A DNA stretch of 64,000 bases from Verrucomicrobiales bacterium (GCA_016795505.1 JAEUHH010000120.1:62001-126000), one strand, 5' to 3'; shown: positions 15,355 through 24,887, numbered from the stretch's first letter. Made by a program: numbers and translations. The notes: generated from the sequence alone by a model not told the origin.

Positions 15355-18096
15355 TCACGGCTGTCCGGTCATCACCTCGACGGTGCCGTTGTCGAACTGG
15401 ATGGTGACGACGAGGCGGCCATTCTGGTTGATCACCTGGCCGAGGCCGCGACCGCCGGCGCCGCCGCGGTCGGTGGTGGGCGACAGGAAAATCGACCGGA
15501 TGCCGGTGGAGGTGCCGGTCCGGGATTGGTACGAGGTGCCTTTCCGCAGGCGCAGGGTCGGCGCGCGGAGGATGCGCCGGGTGCCGGGATCGGCGGCGCC
15601 GGCCTGGCCGGTGAAAAGGGCCTGATTTCTCGCCCGATTGCCGGTCAGGCCGGCGAGCACGACGTAATGGCCATCGACGGGGTCGACATCGACCCGCTGG
15701 ATGGTGGCGATGGTGGGGCTGTCGACATCGGCCACCTGCTGGCCCTCGCGCAGGAGCACCTGGGCCTCTTGGCCATCCTCGAGCAGCATGAGGGAGAGGT
15801 CGTTGGTGCGGTTGATGCCGGGTCCGGCGAGTTGGACGAGGGCAATGATGGCTTCGAGGGTATTCTCATCCCGTACCGGCCAGAAGGAGAGGATGTTGAC
15901 GATGGTGCCCTCGGGCAGGCCGTAGACCGGGCCGCCGGCCTCGCCTTTGGCGACGAGGGAGCCGACGTTTTCGTTCCAGAGGGCCATGTTGTTGGTGCGG
16001 TTCACATCCGGACCGGTCATGGTGGCGCGGAAGATGGTCTGGCCGCCGGTGTTCATGGTCTCGGCGAGGAAGGTGCCCAACTGGCGCCCCGGGAAACCGG
16101 CCGCATTGCCGCCCTGGCGGGCGAAGCTGCCCCCCGGACCGACGGCGGTGTCGGCGAACATCCCCTGCACGGGCACCGTCTCGCCGGTGGGGGTCCAGTA
16201 GGCGGGGAAGGCGTAGGTGGTGGGGTGGTTCATGGCCGTGCGGCCAAAGAACTGCCGGTAGGTGCCCCCGCCAACGACCGGGGCCGGCTGGCCCTCCCGG
16301 GCGACCTCGCGCTCGAGGGAGAATCCCCAGTCATTGCCCATCAGGACGCCGCTGTCGTTGGTCAGATCGACTCCGGCCAGGCCACGCTGGAGCAGGTAGG
16401 CGAGGGAAAAGCGGGCGGTCGCCCCGCTGCCACGATTCTGGGCAAACTCGTAGAAAAACGCGGGAGCCTCACCATTGCCGAGGACGGGCTGGCCGGTGCG
16501 GACCAGCTCGACGTAGCTGCTCCCCCCGCCCGAGAAGGCATAGATGGCGTTGCGATTGGTCCGATTGATGCCGGGTCCGGCGAGGAAGCCCTCAAAGAGG
16601 CCCATTTCGTCCTGATTCATCACGAGCGATCGCATGCCGGCGAGGAAGGCACCGGGAGCGGTATTGCCGTTAGACCAGGTATCGAGGGCGTCGCCGGATT
16701 TGCTGATCAAATCGGGCGGCGCGGGTGTGATCCGGTTCACATCGGACCAGATGCCCTGATCGCGACCGCGGTTGCTGGTGAGGATGCCGTGGAGGGCGAT
16801 GTTTTCGTCGGCATTGATGAAGGCATTTCCAAAGCCGCGGAACAGCGCAGAATCGGCCCCCGGAGCAGACGCGCCGGACGTGGCGCGGGAGGTGAGGGGC
16901 AGGTACCCGGCGACGGGGCGAATCAGATAGGCGGCACCGGCGCCATCTCCATTGCGGTTCTCGTCACTATCACTGCTGACGACCGCGGTATTCCCGAACA
17001 GGGCGACGGCATCGGAACTACGGAAAGTGGCAGTGATCTTGCCAAAGGTGCCCCCGGAGGCGGGATCGATGAGATAGAGGGCTCCCGAGTTCGAATTGGC
17101 ACCGAAGGCGTCATGGAATCTGGCATTGACCACCCCCAGCCAGGGCGACAGGGCGATGCCGTTGCCGAATCCGTCATTGGCCGCGCCGTCGGGAGAGGGG
17201 ATTTTGTTTTGCTCAGTGGTGGTGGCGCCATCGAGGGTGAGATCGTAGGTATAGACGGCCCCGGCTCCAGTATTGTAGGCGCCGACCCAGGCGGTGGTGC
17301 CACAGATGGCGACCGATTCCGCGAAATTCATATTGGCCGCCGCGTCGCTGGGTACGAGCTTCTGCAGTTGAGCGCCGGAGAGGGCGTCGAAAACGTAGGC
17401 GGCTCCGGAGTTCAGATTGTGGCGGTGCGATCCTCCGACCACGATCTGCCCACTGATGGCGACGCTACGGCCGAGGTTCTCATTGGGTGCACCATCGGCA
17501 GCCTCGAGACGATGGATCAGCTCGCCGGTGATCGCGTCGAAGACGAGCACCGCCCCCCGGGCGGAATTGAAATTCGGGGCACCGGCAGCCACCCAGCGGC
17601 CAGAGATCGCGACGGAGGTACCCAGGTTCGGGGAACTGGCCAGATTGTCGGTGTCGACCAATTCGTGAAGCAGACGGCCGGTGCGGAGGTCGAAGAGGTA
17701 CACGGTGCCGTGATTGTTGAAAGCAGGAGCTACCTGCTGGTTCGGCGCTCCCACCGCGAGGATATTCCCACTGATGGCGAGGCAGCGGCCGAAATTGGAC
17801 GGTGCTGACAATGTGGGGGGCGCGAGCCGGCGCAGATAGCGGCCAGTGCGGGCATCGAAAATGTGGACGGCGCCACCGTTTGGTGCGATCACATTCGAAT
17901 TCTGGTCACCGACCGCGACGTAGACATCGTTGAGGGCGACCGAGGTGCCAAAAGAGGCTTCTCCAGCCAACTCGGAGGGCGGCAGGGTGAGCTTGGTGAT
18001 GGTGGGGCTGATCGCCGCCGCGGGCGTGGGTCGGCCGGCCACCAGGCAGGCGGCCAGAGCGACCAGGCGTACGGTGAGGGAGGATGTCGGTTTCAT
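15355..18096 (-). CDS. Large secreted FG-GAP repeat protein (paralogue 2)
   Basis: The start is MKPTSSLTVRLVALAACLVAG, a good signal peptide; a much longer open frame exists upstream but runs antisense across the sigma-factor gene. The product is 913 residues. It has the same architecture as the neighbouring paralogue: FG-GAP-type propeller repeats (FGTSVAL, VAISGQIVVGG, VFDARTGRYLRRL) to about residue 380, then repeats with LTSNRGRDQGIW, AGPGINRTNRNAI and MTGPDVNRTNN. The tail is GGAGGRGLGQVINQNGR. It lies 37 bases upstream of paralogue 1 on the same strand, so the two are likely cotranscribed after a tandem duplication. It is transcribed divergently from the ECF sigma gene. Confidence 0.8.
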   Translation of the reverse strand: MKPTSSLTVRLVALAACLVAGRPTPAAAISPTITKLTLPPSELAGEASFGTSVALNDVYVAVGDQNSNVIAPNGGAVHIFDARTGRYLRRLAPPTLSAPSNFGRCLAISGNILAVGAPNQQVAPAFNNHGTVYLFDLRTGRLLHELVDTDNLASSPNLGTSVAISGRWVAAGAPNFNSARGAVLVFDAITGELIHRLEAADGAPNENLGRSVAISGQIVVGGSHRHNLNSGAAYVFDALSGAQLQKLVPSDAAANMNFAESVAICGTTAWVGAYNTGAGAVYTYDLTLDGATTTEQNKIPSPDGAANDGFGNGIALSPWLGVVNARFHDAFGANSNSGALYLIDPASGGTFGKITATFRSSDAVALFGNTAVVSSDSDENRNGDGAGAAYLIRPVAGYLPLTSRATSGASAPGADSALFRGFGNAFINADENIALHGILTSNRGRDQGIWSDVNRITPAPPDLISKSGDALDTWSNGNTAPGAFLAGMRSLVMNQDEMGLFEGFLAGPGINRTNRNAIYAFSGGGSSYVELVRTGQPVLGNGEAPAFFYEFAQNRGSGATARFSLAYLLQRGLAGVDLTNDSGVLMGNDWGFSLEREVAREGQPAPVVGGGTYRQFFGRTAMNHPTTYAFPAYWTPTGETVPVQGMFADTAVGPGGSFARQGGNAAGFPGRQLGTFLAETMNTGGQTIFRATMTGPDVNRTNNMALWNENVGSLVAKGEAGGPVYGLPEGTIVNILSFWPVRDENTLEAIIALVQLAGPGINRTNDLSLMLLEDGQEAQVLLREGQQVADVDSPTIATIQRVDVDPVDGHYVVLAGLTGNRARNQALFTGQAGAADPGTRRILRAPTLRLRKGTSYQSRTGTSTGIRSIFLSPTTDRGGAGGRGLGQVINQNGRLVVTIQFDNGTVEVMTGQP

Positions 18097-18366
18097 GGTC
18101 TCGTTCGGGTGATGTAGAGTGGTGGGCGGGTCTGATCCCGCGGGGGAGGCGGGTGTCCAACCCGCATCACGCAGCCGGGAGAAAATGCTTTCACGAAAAA
18201 GGGAAAATTTTTCTCGGCGACCGTCTGAGCCGCCGGGACGGACGGCATCGGCGCGGCTTTTTTCCGCGAGGGCGGCCTTGGCAAGGGGGTGGATTTGGGG
18301 CACCCTGTGGACATTGACCGAGGCACCCCGCGAACTGTGAACCCTGGAGATACCCAACTGCCCAGG
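18097..18366. other. Divergent intergenic region, FG-GAP genes / ECF sigma gene
   Basis: This stretch of about 270 bases separates two divergent transcription units and should hold both promoters. I could not pick out a convincing -35/-10 pair or operator. An A-rich segment (AAAAAGGGAAAATTTTT around 18197-18212) is conspicuous in the GC-rich context and could be part of a promoter or upstream element. The layout makes it the natural place for an ECF autoregulated promoter, but this is inference. Confidence 0.3.
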
Positions 18367-18987
18367 ATGATGCCCGACACGCGCCTGACGCTGCTCCAGC
18401 GTCTGCCAGACGCGGCGGACGATGCGGCGTGGCGGGATTTCGTCGATCTCTACGGGCCGGTGATCTACGGCTTCTGCCTGCGCCGCGGCTGTCCGGAGCC
18501 GGACGCGGCCGATCTGGTGCAGGAGACCCTGACCACGGTGGCGCGGCGCATTCACCAGTTCGACTACGATCCGTCGCGGGGTCGGTTCCGCTCCTGGCTG
18601 TTCACCATCGTGAAAAACAAGCTCATCGACCGGAATCGCAGGCTCGCGGCTCGTCCGGTGGCATCGGTGGACACCCCCGTCGATGCCCTGCCTGACGAGT
18701 CGGCCGATCCGGACGCGCAGTGGGAGGCGGAATACCGGCGGCAACTGTTCCATCTCGCGCTGCCGACGCTGCGCCCGCTTTTTCAGGCTGCGACCTGGGA
18801 GGCTTTCCGCCGCACGGCGCTCGAGGGAGCCGATCCCGCCGAAGTGGCGGGCGATCTGGGCCTGAGCGTCGGCGCGGTGTATGTGGCCAAGTCCCGGGTG
18901 ATGGCCCGACTGCGGGAGAAGGTCGCCCAACTCGACCGCGAGTGGGAGCCGGCCTTCCACTCCGCCAGTCTGGCGGCGGCGAGTTGA
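18367..18987 (+). CDS. ECF-type RNA polymerase sigma factor
   Basis: The protein is 206 residues from ATG 18367 (MMPDTRLTLLQRLPDAADDAAWRDF, given here in parts); a second Met follows immediately, and both are good candidates. Region 2 reads WRDFVDLYGPVIYGFCLRR, then DAADLVQETLTTVARRIHQF and FRSWLFTIVKNKLIDRNR, the core-binding and -10 recognition helices. Region 4 contains DPAEVAGDLGLSVGAVYVAKSRVMARL, a helix-turn-helix. This fits the ECF groups linked to serine/threonine kinases in planctomycetes and verrucomicrobia. It is followed 25 bases later by such a kinase, presumably its regulator. Confidence 0.92.
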   Translation: MMPDTRLTLLQRLPDAADDAAWRDFVDLYGPVIYGFCLRRGCPEPDAADLVQETLTTVARRIHQFDYDPSRGRFRSWLFTIVKNKLIDRNRRLAARPVASVDTPVDALPDESADPDAQWEAEYRRQLFHLALPTLRPLFQAATWEAFRRTALEGADPAEVAGDLGLSVGAVYVAKSRVMARLREKVAQLDREWEPAFHSASLAAAS

Positions 18988-19012
18988 CCAGCCCAGACTC
19001 CCTCTCCGTCCC

Positions 19013-21184
19013 ATGCCGTCGTCCTCCGATCCCCAATCCGCATGCCTGTCGGATGAGGTGCTGCGGCAACTGCTGGACGGCGAACCTCATCACCGGCAGA
19101 CCTCCGACTCCGCGGCGACGGCTCATCTGGATGCCTGCACCGACTGCCGGGCGCGGCTCGAGCATTTGGCGGGCGCGGACGAAGTGACCACTCATCTGGG
19201 CGCATATGCGGAGGACAGCCGCCGCAATCGGGAAATCACCGCCCTGTTGGAGCCGACCCGCACAGGTGGACGGGCACGACTGGCGACGACGGCGCGGACG
19301 ACCTGGGAGGACCTGGCTCCCTTTCTCGATCCATCCGGGTCGGAAACCGCCGATTCCCACGGTCGCCTCGGCGATCTGGAGTGTCTGGAGATCGTGGGCG
19401 AAGGCGGCATGGGCGTCGTGATCCGCGCCCGCGACGCCCTGCTGGAGCGGGAGGTGGCGGTGAAGATACTGAAGCCCTCCCTGCTCGGGCAGGCCGGGCT
19501 GGCAGATCGCTTTTTCGACGAGGCCCGCGCCGTGGCCTCGCTGTCGCATGAGAATGTGGTGCCGATCCACCAGGTGGCGTTGCAGCGGGGGCTGCCGTAT
19601 TTTGTCATGCCGCTGGTGCGGGGTTCGACCTTGGAGTGCGAGCTGCGGCGACACGGTCCGCCCCCCTTTCCCCGGACGCTGGATCTCTGCCTGCGGGTGG
19701 CCCGGGGCCTGTCGGCGGCCCATCGGGCCGGACTGATCCATCGGGATGTGAAGCCGGACAACGTGCTCATCGAGGCGCGCCCCGACACGCCCCATCCGGC
19801 CGTGTGGCTGGCGGATTTCGGCCTGGTTCATCGCGGCGGTGGCAGTCTGGATGCCCACGACCCCACCGCGGCAGCCGGCACCCCCGGCTATCTGGCTCCC
19901 GAGGTGACCGCGGGAGCCCCTCCCGATGCGCGGGCCGATCTCTACTCGCTCGGTGCGCTCTACCAGGAGATCGGCGGCCCGACGGTGCCCGCCTGGTATC
20001 GCGACCTGTGCGCCCACCTGATGGCTGCGGAGCCGGACGACCGACCCGAATCAGCCGGCGCGGTGGTGAGCCTGCTGGAAAGCCGGACCGAATCTCTCCA
20101 GGCCACCTCATGGAGCCGGCGGGCGACGGCCCGGTGGTTGCGCGGTCTGGGATGGGCCGCGGCCTGTGTGACGCCGATATTGGGAACAGTCGCCTTTCTG
20201 GACTCGACCGGCCGCACCCGGATGGTCAATGCCGCCCTGGCCACCGTGGAAAAGGGCGACATCGAGATCGAGGGGCGCTTCGGCGTCTTTTCCCATCTCG
20301 ACAAGGCCATCGCCGCGGCCCGCGACGGCGACACCGTGGTGCTGCATGGCCCGGGGCCCTTCCTGACGGGCCCGATCCGATCGCAGGGCAAGGATCTCAC
20401 CATCGCCGGCTCCCATCCGGAGACACCCTCGCAGATCTACCTGAATCCCCATGCCAAAGTGAATGAGCCGGCTTTCTGGTGGAAGGGCGGAGCCTCCCTG
20501 CACCTCCGCGACGTAGAGATCCACCACGATCCACCGGCCGGGACGTTGCAATTCACCAAGCCGGTGCCCGCGCTGATCCGCATCGAGGGCGGCCAATTGT
20601 CGATCGACCGTGGCAGCCTGCGCCGGGTGCCGGTGGAGGGACCGCTCCAACCGATTGCGATCCTGGCCCAGGGGACGGACTCCATCACGCTGACCGACTG
20701 CCTGCTGCACAACACCAATGGCAGCCTGATCGCCTGGCATCCCGACGAGACCGGACGCCGGACGCGGATCTCTCTGTCACGCTGCCGGATCTCCGGCGGC
20801 CGCCTGTTGCTGGCCACCGGCACCGCAGCCGGCAGTGAGCCGGCCAGCCTGACGATGCACCTGAGTGACAGTCGCGCGAATCTGGAGCAGGCCTTCAGCT
20901 TCCCGCGCGAGGCGGCGCGGCTCAGTGTCGGCATCCACGTCGAGCGGACCGATCTCCAGACCCGCAGCGCCTTCTTTCTCACCGAGGATGGCGGGCCGTC
21001 TTCGCTCCCGCAGCCGACGGACTTCCGCATCACCGGCGGCGGCGCGCTCGCCCATCTCCATGATCCGCCTGTGGGGGTGCCGGGGCTGGATTTCCCGGCC
21101 TTTCATCACCCTGGCGAGCCGGCGCCGGCCTGGAGCCGCGAGCCGATCTTCGTGGACCGCCGCTGGCAGCGGATCGGGGAGTGA
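19013..21184 (+). CDS. Membrane Ser/Thr protein kinase with N-terminal zinc anti-sigma motif and C-terminal extracytoplasmic domain
   Basis: The protein is 723 residues. The N-terminus holds a zinc-binding anti-sigma (ZAS) motif: His38, Cys42 and Cys45 in HLDACTDC. The kinase domain runs from about 120 to 365, with the glycine loop GEGGMG (129-134), VAVK with Lys151, HRD at 243-245 and DFG at 268-270, so all catalytic residues are present. A single membrane helix lies around 376-394 (GWAAACVTPILGTVAFL). The C-terminal 300 residues look like a parallel beta-helix (ARDGDTVVLHGPGPF, GKDLTIAGS, ITLTDCLLHN). The gene is 25 bases after the ECF sigma gene. The likely function is sensing an envelope or polysaccharide signal and controlling that sigma factor. 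Confidence 0.9.
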   Translation: MPSSSDPQSACLSDEVLRQLLDGEPHHRQTSDSAATAHLDACTDCRARLEHLAGADEVTTHLGAYAEDSRRNREITALLEPTRTGGRARLATTARTTWEDLAPFLDPSGSETADSHGRLGDLECLEIVGEGGMGVVIRARDALLEREVAVKILKPSLLGQAGLADRFFDEARAVASLSHENVVPIHQVALQRGLPYFVMPLVRGSTLECELRRHGPPPFPRTLDLCLRVARGLSAAHRAGLIHRDVKPDNVLIEARPDTPHPAVWLADFGLVHRGGGSLDAHDPTAAAGTPGYLAPEVTAGAPPDARADLYSLGALYQEIGGPTVPAWYRDLCAHLMAAEPDDRPESAGAVVSLLESRTESLQATSWSRRATARWLRGLGWAAACVTPILGTVAFLDSTGRTRMVNAALATVEKGDIEIEGRFGVFSHLDKAIAAARDGDTVVLHGPGPFLTGPIRSQGKDLTIAGSHPETPSQIYLNPHAKVNEPAFWWKGGASLHLRDVEIHHDPPAGTLQFTKPVPALIRIEGGQLSIDRGSLRRVPVEGPLQPIAILAQGTDSITLTDCLLHNTNGSLIAWHPDETGRRTRISLSRCRISGGRLLLATGTAAGSEPASLTMHLSDSRANLEQAFSFPREAARLSVGIHVERTDLQTRSAFFLTEDGGPSSLPQPTDFRITGGGALAHLHDPPVGVPGLDFPAFHHPGEPAPAWSREPIFVDRRWQRIGE

Positions 21185-21459
21185 TGGGAAGCCGAGCGCT
21201 TTTCGATCCTACCTTGACTTCGCGCGTTGGCCCGCTTGCCCGGGCCGGATGGCTTGAATTGCCGAGTTTGACCTTTTTCCTGCCTTTCTCAAACGCCTTC
21301 TACTGCGCTTGGTTGCGACCGTACCCCTCGGCGTCTAGCGACAATGCGGAATGAGAAAGTTGGATTGGAGCCGGTGTCGCCCGCGAGCCCCCCACCCGAC
21401 GGCAGATAGAGGAAAAGATGGTTCGATGGGGTTGGGACAGTTACGAGGGGTGAATCTCA
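21185..21459. other. Intergenic region with a degenerate 22-mer
   Basis: This stretch of 275 bases lies between the convergent kinase and nitroreductase-like genes. At 21199-21215 it shares GCTTTTCGATCCTACC with the start of the paired element at 24838, and a degenerate single 22-mer can be placed at 21204-21225. No gene is supported in the remainder, and no clear terminator hairpin was found. Confidence 0.4.
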
Positions 21460-22833
21460 TCAGCCCTCGGGGTGCCAGCGTTCCATATGTCGGCGCTGCG
21501 TGGTGGTGCAAATGCCGGAATCGAAATGCGTATCGTAGAAATCGAGGTCAAGGTGGTGGGCTTGATGGGCCAATGTGGTGCGACACGGGCCAAAGTGTGC
21601 TGGGAACCGCCCGTAGGTATCCCAAACGTATTCGCAGTAGGCGATCACAGCATCAATGCAGGGTTGGGTAAATCCAGGAATGCTCTCTTTCACGTGGCGC
21701 TCATCCTTCCACGCCGATCCAGGCTGATCGGGGACGAAAGACTGGAGGTTGGCCATTTTCTGATCGAGGAAGGCGAGCACCGCCTCGCGCATGTTTCGAT
21801 ACTGGGGCGGGCAAAAGGGACGGATCAGTTCCCGACCTTCGCAGGCCAGCCCGATCGGAAACGGCACAGATGCATTCATTCCCAGCATGGTCATCAACCA
21901 GGTCCGCAGACAGCCGGCACCGATAGTTTGCGAGAGGAGCTGGGAACCCATCGTAAATCCCAGTTCCCTAAACCAAGCGTTCGGATCGGCCGAGGCGAAG
22001 TGGCTCCAGCCACCAAGTCCCATACCCTGCTCCAGCAGCATCATTTGCTGCCCCATGAAGGCTTGCTCAGCCAGCACGAACTCCAGCAGATAGGACTCCA
22101 GCATCAGAATCGTAAGCACTCTCCGATCGGCGGGATCGTCGTGAAGACGCCCGCCTCGAGATTTGGCAAATTTAGCGATCCCGGCTGGACGCAGCCCCTT
22201 GCGCTCGTCGAGGATGTAGAGTGCCATCTGCTCGTCGAAGGCGGAGAACAGCACATTCAAGCAAAGAGCCGTGAGATCCGAGACCGGAACGAAATAGGTT
22301 GTCCCAGGCAAATTGGTGGACCAACGATTGAAGGGGAACATCTCCGGCACACGGCGAGGTATCTCGACCCGGCCCTCTCTTACTTTCACCCGCCGCGAAA
22401 GATAAGCAGCCTCCATTCGGTCCGCCTCGCCGCCCCCCGCAATGGCCGGACTAACCGACGGATCCTCCGGTCGCGGCGGGGGAAAGTGCCAGGTCGCTTC
22501 GTCGTTGATGATAAACAACGAAGTGGAATGGATGGCGTCCGCGCTGGGGATGGCCCGGCCTCGCAGCCCGGCCATAACATTACCCCCTGCCTGCTCCTCC
22601 TCTTGGCTGCGATAGGGCAGGTCGGCCGCGCAAAAACCCGTCAACCCCGCCGCGCCATGGACCAGCACGGCTTCTTCCAGCGTGCTGAGCGGCACAGGAG
22701 AGGAGCGACTTTGGTAGCCGAGCGGTCCCTCCGGCATCTCCGCGCCCAAGGCAAATCGCCGCGAGCGGCGGTGCCCCATCGCCTCTAGCAGCGGATAGGC
22801 CTGCAAATCTTCGAATCCTGGCGGAGCGGGCAT
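21460..22833 (-). CDS. Nitroreductase-like (SagB/ThcOx-like) protein, unassigned function
   Basis: The protein is 457 residues from MPAPPGFEDLQAYPLLEAM. The N-terminus has a nitroreductase-type opening: HRRSRRFALGAEM, then VPLSTLEEAVLVHGAAGLTGF, resembling the RRS.R.F / PLS..EL / AA.G.TG pattern of FMN nitroreductases. The rest is helical and not recognised, with a Trp/His/Cys-rich C-terminus (HFGPCRTTLAHQAHHLDLDFYDTHF). There is no signal peptide. The gene begins 10 bases after the end of the minus-strand hydrolase upstream, so the pair is an operon. It could be an FMN-dependent oxidoreductase, but the assignment rests on the N-terminal motif only. Confidence 0.55.
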   Translation of the reverse strand: MPAPPGFEDLQAYPLLEAMGHRRSRRFALGAEMPEGPLGYQSRSSPVPLSTLEEAVLVHGAAGLTGFCAADLPYRSQEEEQAGGNVMAGLRGRAIPSADAIHSTSLFIINDEATWHFPPPRPEDPSVSPAIAGGGEADRMEAAYLSRRVKVREGRVEIPRRVPEMFPFNRWSTNLPGTTYFVPVSDLTALCLNVLFSAFDEQMALYILDERKGLRPAGIAKFAKSRGGRLHDDPADRRVLTILMLESYLLEFVLAEQAFMGQQMMLLEQGMGLGGWSHFASADPNAWFRELGFTMGSQLLSQTIGAGCLRTWLMTMLGMNASVPFPIGLACEGRELIRPFCPPQYRNMREAVLAFLDQKMANLQSFVPDQPGSAWKDERHVKESIPGFTQPCIDAVIAYCEYVWDTYGRFPAHFGPCRTTLAHQAHHLDLDFYDTHFDSGICTTTQRRHMERWHPEG

Positions 22834-22843
22834 GGTGGGAGTT

Positions 22844-24730
22844 TCAGGGAGTTGGAGCGAAGCCCAAGCGTGCCCGGCCGATGACCCTCCCACGGTAGTC
22901 AATGTGTTCGAGCAAATACTCGCTCCCCGCCTCCAACCCATTGTCACCCTCGCGAATGGCACGATTCGTCACCACATTCATACCTACGCGAGGCAGCAAC
23001 TGCCCTGGCGCGGCCGTGCGGTGCCGGCCAAGTTGCGCAAGCAGCCGGGGCCACTCCCGCGGCGCCTTGGCGGCCTGGTGGCGCTTTTCCTCGTTCACCA
23101 GCGCATCACGCTTTCCCAAGGCCGATAGATTCACCCCACGTAGCTGGCGCGGATCGCCGCCGGATTTGACCCACTGCTCCAACGCTGCCCGCACCGCCGC
23201 GACGGGGAAATCTTCCGGCAGTCCTGCCAGTGCCACAGCCTGAGCGCTAGCCGCGATATCACTCGCAGGGCTACAAAAGAGGGGCTTGTCCCCGGCCTGC
23301 GGCATACCGCCCGCGGACACGCGAAACACCCTTATGGCGGTGCCACTGGTTTGGGAATGTGCGAAGACCTCGCCGAGGCTCATCGCCTGCCCGCGATCAG
23401 CGATAACGTTGTTGCCTCCAGAAGCCGCAATCCAATTCGGCACGGTCGCCGTTTCCGCCCGCAACGCATCGAGCCACTTTCCCTCGATCATGCCCCGCAG
23501 TTCGACTGGGAGCGACTGCAGGCGCGCCAGTTGCCCAGCCTCTGTGGGGGCTGAGAGCGCCCTCGCCGTAGCTTCTGGGTCGCGCAGCATGATGACCCAC
23601 TCGGTCTCAGGCGACAGGCAAGCATCTCGCCGCGTCGGCTGGGGCAGCATCAGTCGCCCTTCCACGGCGGCGGCGAAAAACCCCTCAAAGCGCGTCCCTT
23701 CCCTGCCCCGCCCGTAAACCTGCGAATCGATCTCCCCTAGATCGGCAAAATCCACCCGAGAGCCATTCGCCAGCCACAAACCACGTTCCGGCAAAGGCCG
23801 CGCCAATTCAGCCGGCCGCTCCGCCGCGAACCCCGCGGCGCGATGGCCTCCTTTCACCCATTCGAGTAGTAACCGGCGGTACGTCCCGGCGCTGGCGCCG
23901 AACTCCAACATGTGCTCAGAATGCAGCGTCTCAATCCGGACTGGACCGGGCTGCCGCCGGAATCGCTCCTTAATTCGTTCGTTGTCCACCATCGCGTCAT
24001 CCGTAGCCAGCAGCACCAGCATTGGCGTCTGTATTTTGCCCAAGGCCGCCCGCATCTGCTTGTCCATCGAGCCGGCCGCCAACAAAAAACGCGGTGTCAC
24101 CTCCCGCAGGCTCAGATGGTCCCGACCAATCCATTCCAACCAAGGTCCGCTACTGATAAACAACTCGTCCCGCAGTGGCGTGGGGAGTTTCAGCGGGACT
24201 GGAGCAAGCGCACCCGCAAGCACACCTGTGCGGCCCAGCGCTGAATAGTCCGCCTCCGGTCGCATGTCCGTCGCCGGCGAGGTCAAAATCAGGGAACGCA
24301 ACTGGCCCGGGTGCCGCTGCACGTAAGGCAGCACGAAGCGCGTTGAAAAACAGTTCGCCAGCAGATGCACCGGACGACCACTGCGGCCCGCCTCGGTAAG
24401 CACCGCGTCCAAATCGGTGAAGAAAACCTCTGCCGAAGTCAGATCCCCGCGTGCACCCCCGCTGCGGCCCGAGCCACGTCGGTCGTAAGCCAGCACCTCG
24501 ATGCCCCGGTCCGAGAGATAGTCGCCACTGCCACGAAACCACTCAGCGTGGCTTTGCAGACCGTGCGCCATCACCAATACCGCCGTCGGCCGGGCTGCCG
24601 CAAAACGCAATACATGCAGACGCTCCCCGTCCTCCGCCACCACCCACTTACTGGTTGGCTCGCTAGCTTCTGCCGCGAGCGGGCACCACACACTCGCCAA
24701 CGCCAGCGATACTCGCGCGATCAGATTCAT
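22844..24730 (-). CDS. Exported alpha/beta hydrolase (S33/monoacylglycerol-lipase-like) with Cys at the nucleophile position and an extra C-terminal region
   Basis: The protein is 628 residues from MNLIARVSLALASVWCPLAAEA, a signal peptide; an upstream in-frame Met would add a non-signal leader. Residues 25-320 form the hydrolase: MAHGLQSHAEWF oxyanion region, YDRRGSGRSGG, elbow LLANCFST with Cys127 where serine is expected, acid in LLATDDAMVD, and His in LHSEHMLEFG. The C-terminal 300 residues are unrelated to the fold and not recognised. A Cys-Asp-His triad occurs in dienelactone hydrolases, so activity is possible, but the elbow also lacks the usual small residues. It probably forms an operon with the nitroreductase-like gene. 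Confidence 0.78.
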   Translation of the reverse strand: MNLIARVSLALASVWCPLAAEASEPTSKWVVAEDGERLHVLRFAAARPTAVLVMAHGLQSHAEWFRGSGDYLSDRGIEVLAYDRRGSGRSGGARGDLTSAEVFFTDLDAVLTEAGRSGRPVHLLANCFSTRFVLPYVQRHPGQLRSLILTSPATDMRPEADYSALGRTGVLAGALAPVPLKLPTPLRDELFISSGPWLEWIGRDHLSLREVTPRFLLAAGSMDKQMRAALGKIQTPMLVLLATDDAMVDNERIKERFRRQPGPVRIETLHSEHMLEFGASAGTYRRLLLEWVKGGHRAAGFAAERPAELARPLPERGLWLANGSRVDFADLGEIDSQVYGRGREGTRFEGFFAAAVEGRLMLPQPTRRDACLSPETEWVIMLRDPEATARALSAPTEAGQLARLQSLPVELRGMIEGKWLDALRAETATVPNWIAASGGNNVIADRGQAMSLGEVFAHSQTSGTAIRVFRVSAGGMPQAGDKPLFCSPASDIAASAQAVALAGLPEDFPVAAVRAALEQWVKSGGDPRQLRGVNLSALGKRDALVNEEKRHQAAKAPREWPRLLAQLGRHRTAAPGQLLPRVGMNVVTNRAIREGDNGLEAGSEYLLEHIDYRGRVIGRARLGFAPTP

Positions 24731-24842
24731 CGGGAAAAAATGGGCGGGGTTATTCGAATCCCACAAGTGTCGGGGAGGACCATGTGATTTGTCAATCACC
24801 GTGACAAGATTTACCGAAAACCACAGCCGACTGTACGCTTTT

Positions 24843-24886
24843 CGATCCTACCCTGTCTGTTCGGCGATCCAACAGGGTTGGATCGG
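24843..24886. repeat. 44-bp paired element, locus C
   Basis: The two abutting 22-mers are 24843-24864 (core ACCCTGT) and 24865-24886 (core ACAGGGT), in inverted order and able to pair. The element ends one base before the stop codon of the minus-strand methyltransferase (24888), so it sits exactly at that gene's 3' end. Confidence 0.9.
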
Positions 24887-24887
24887 A

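Noticed and set aside
15205-17808. 867-codon open frame on the plus strand
   Set aside because: It lies opposite the FG-GAP paralogue 2. Its protein is a Gly/Asp/Ala-rich shadow with no start context or domain.
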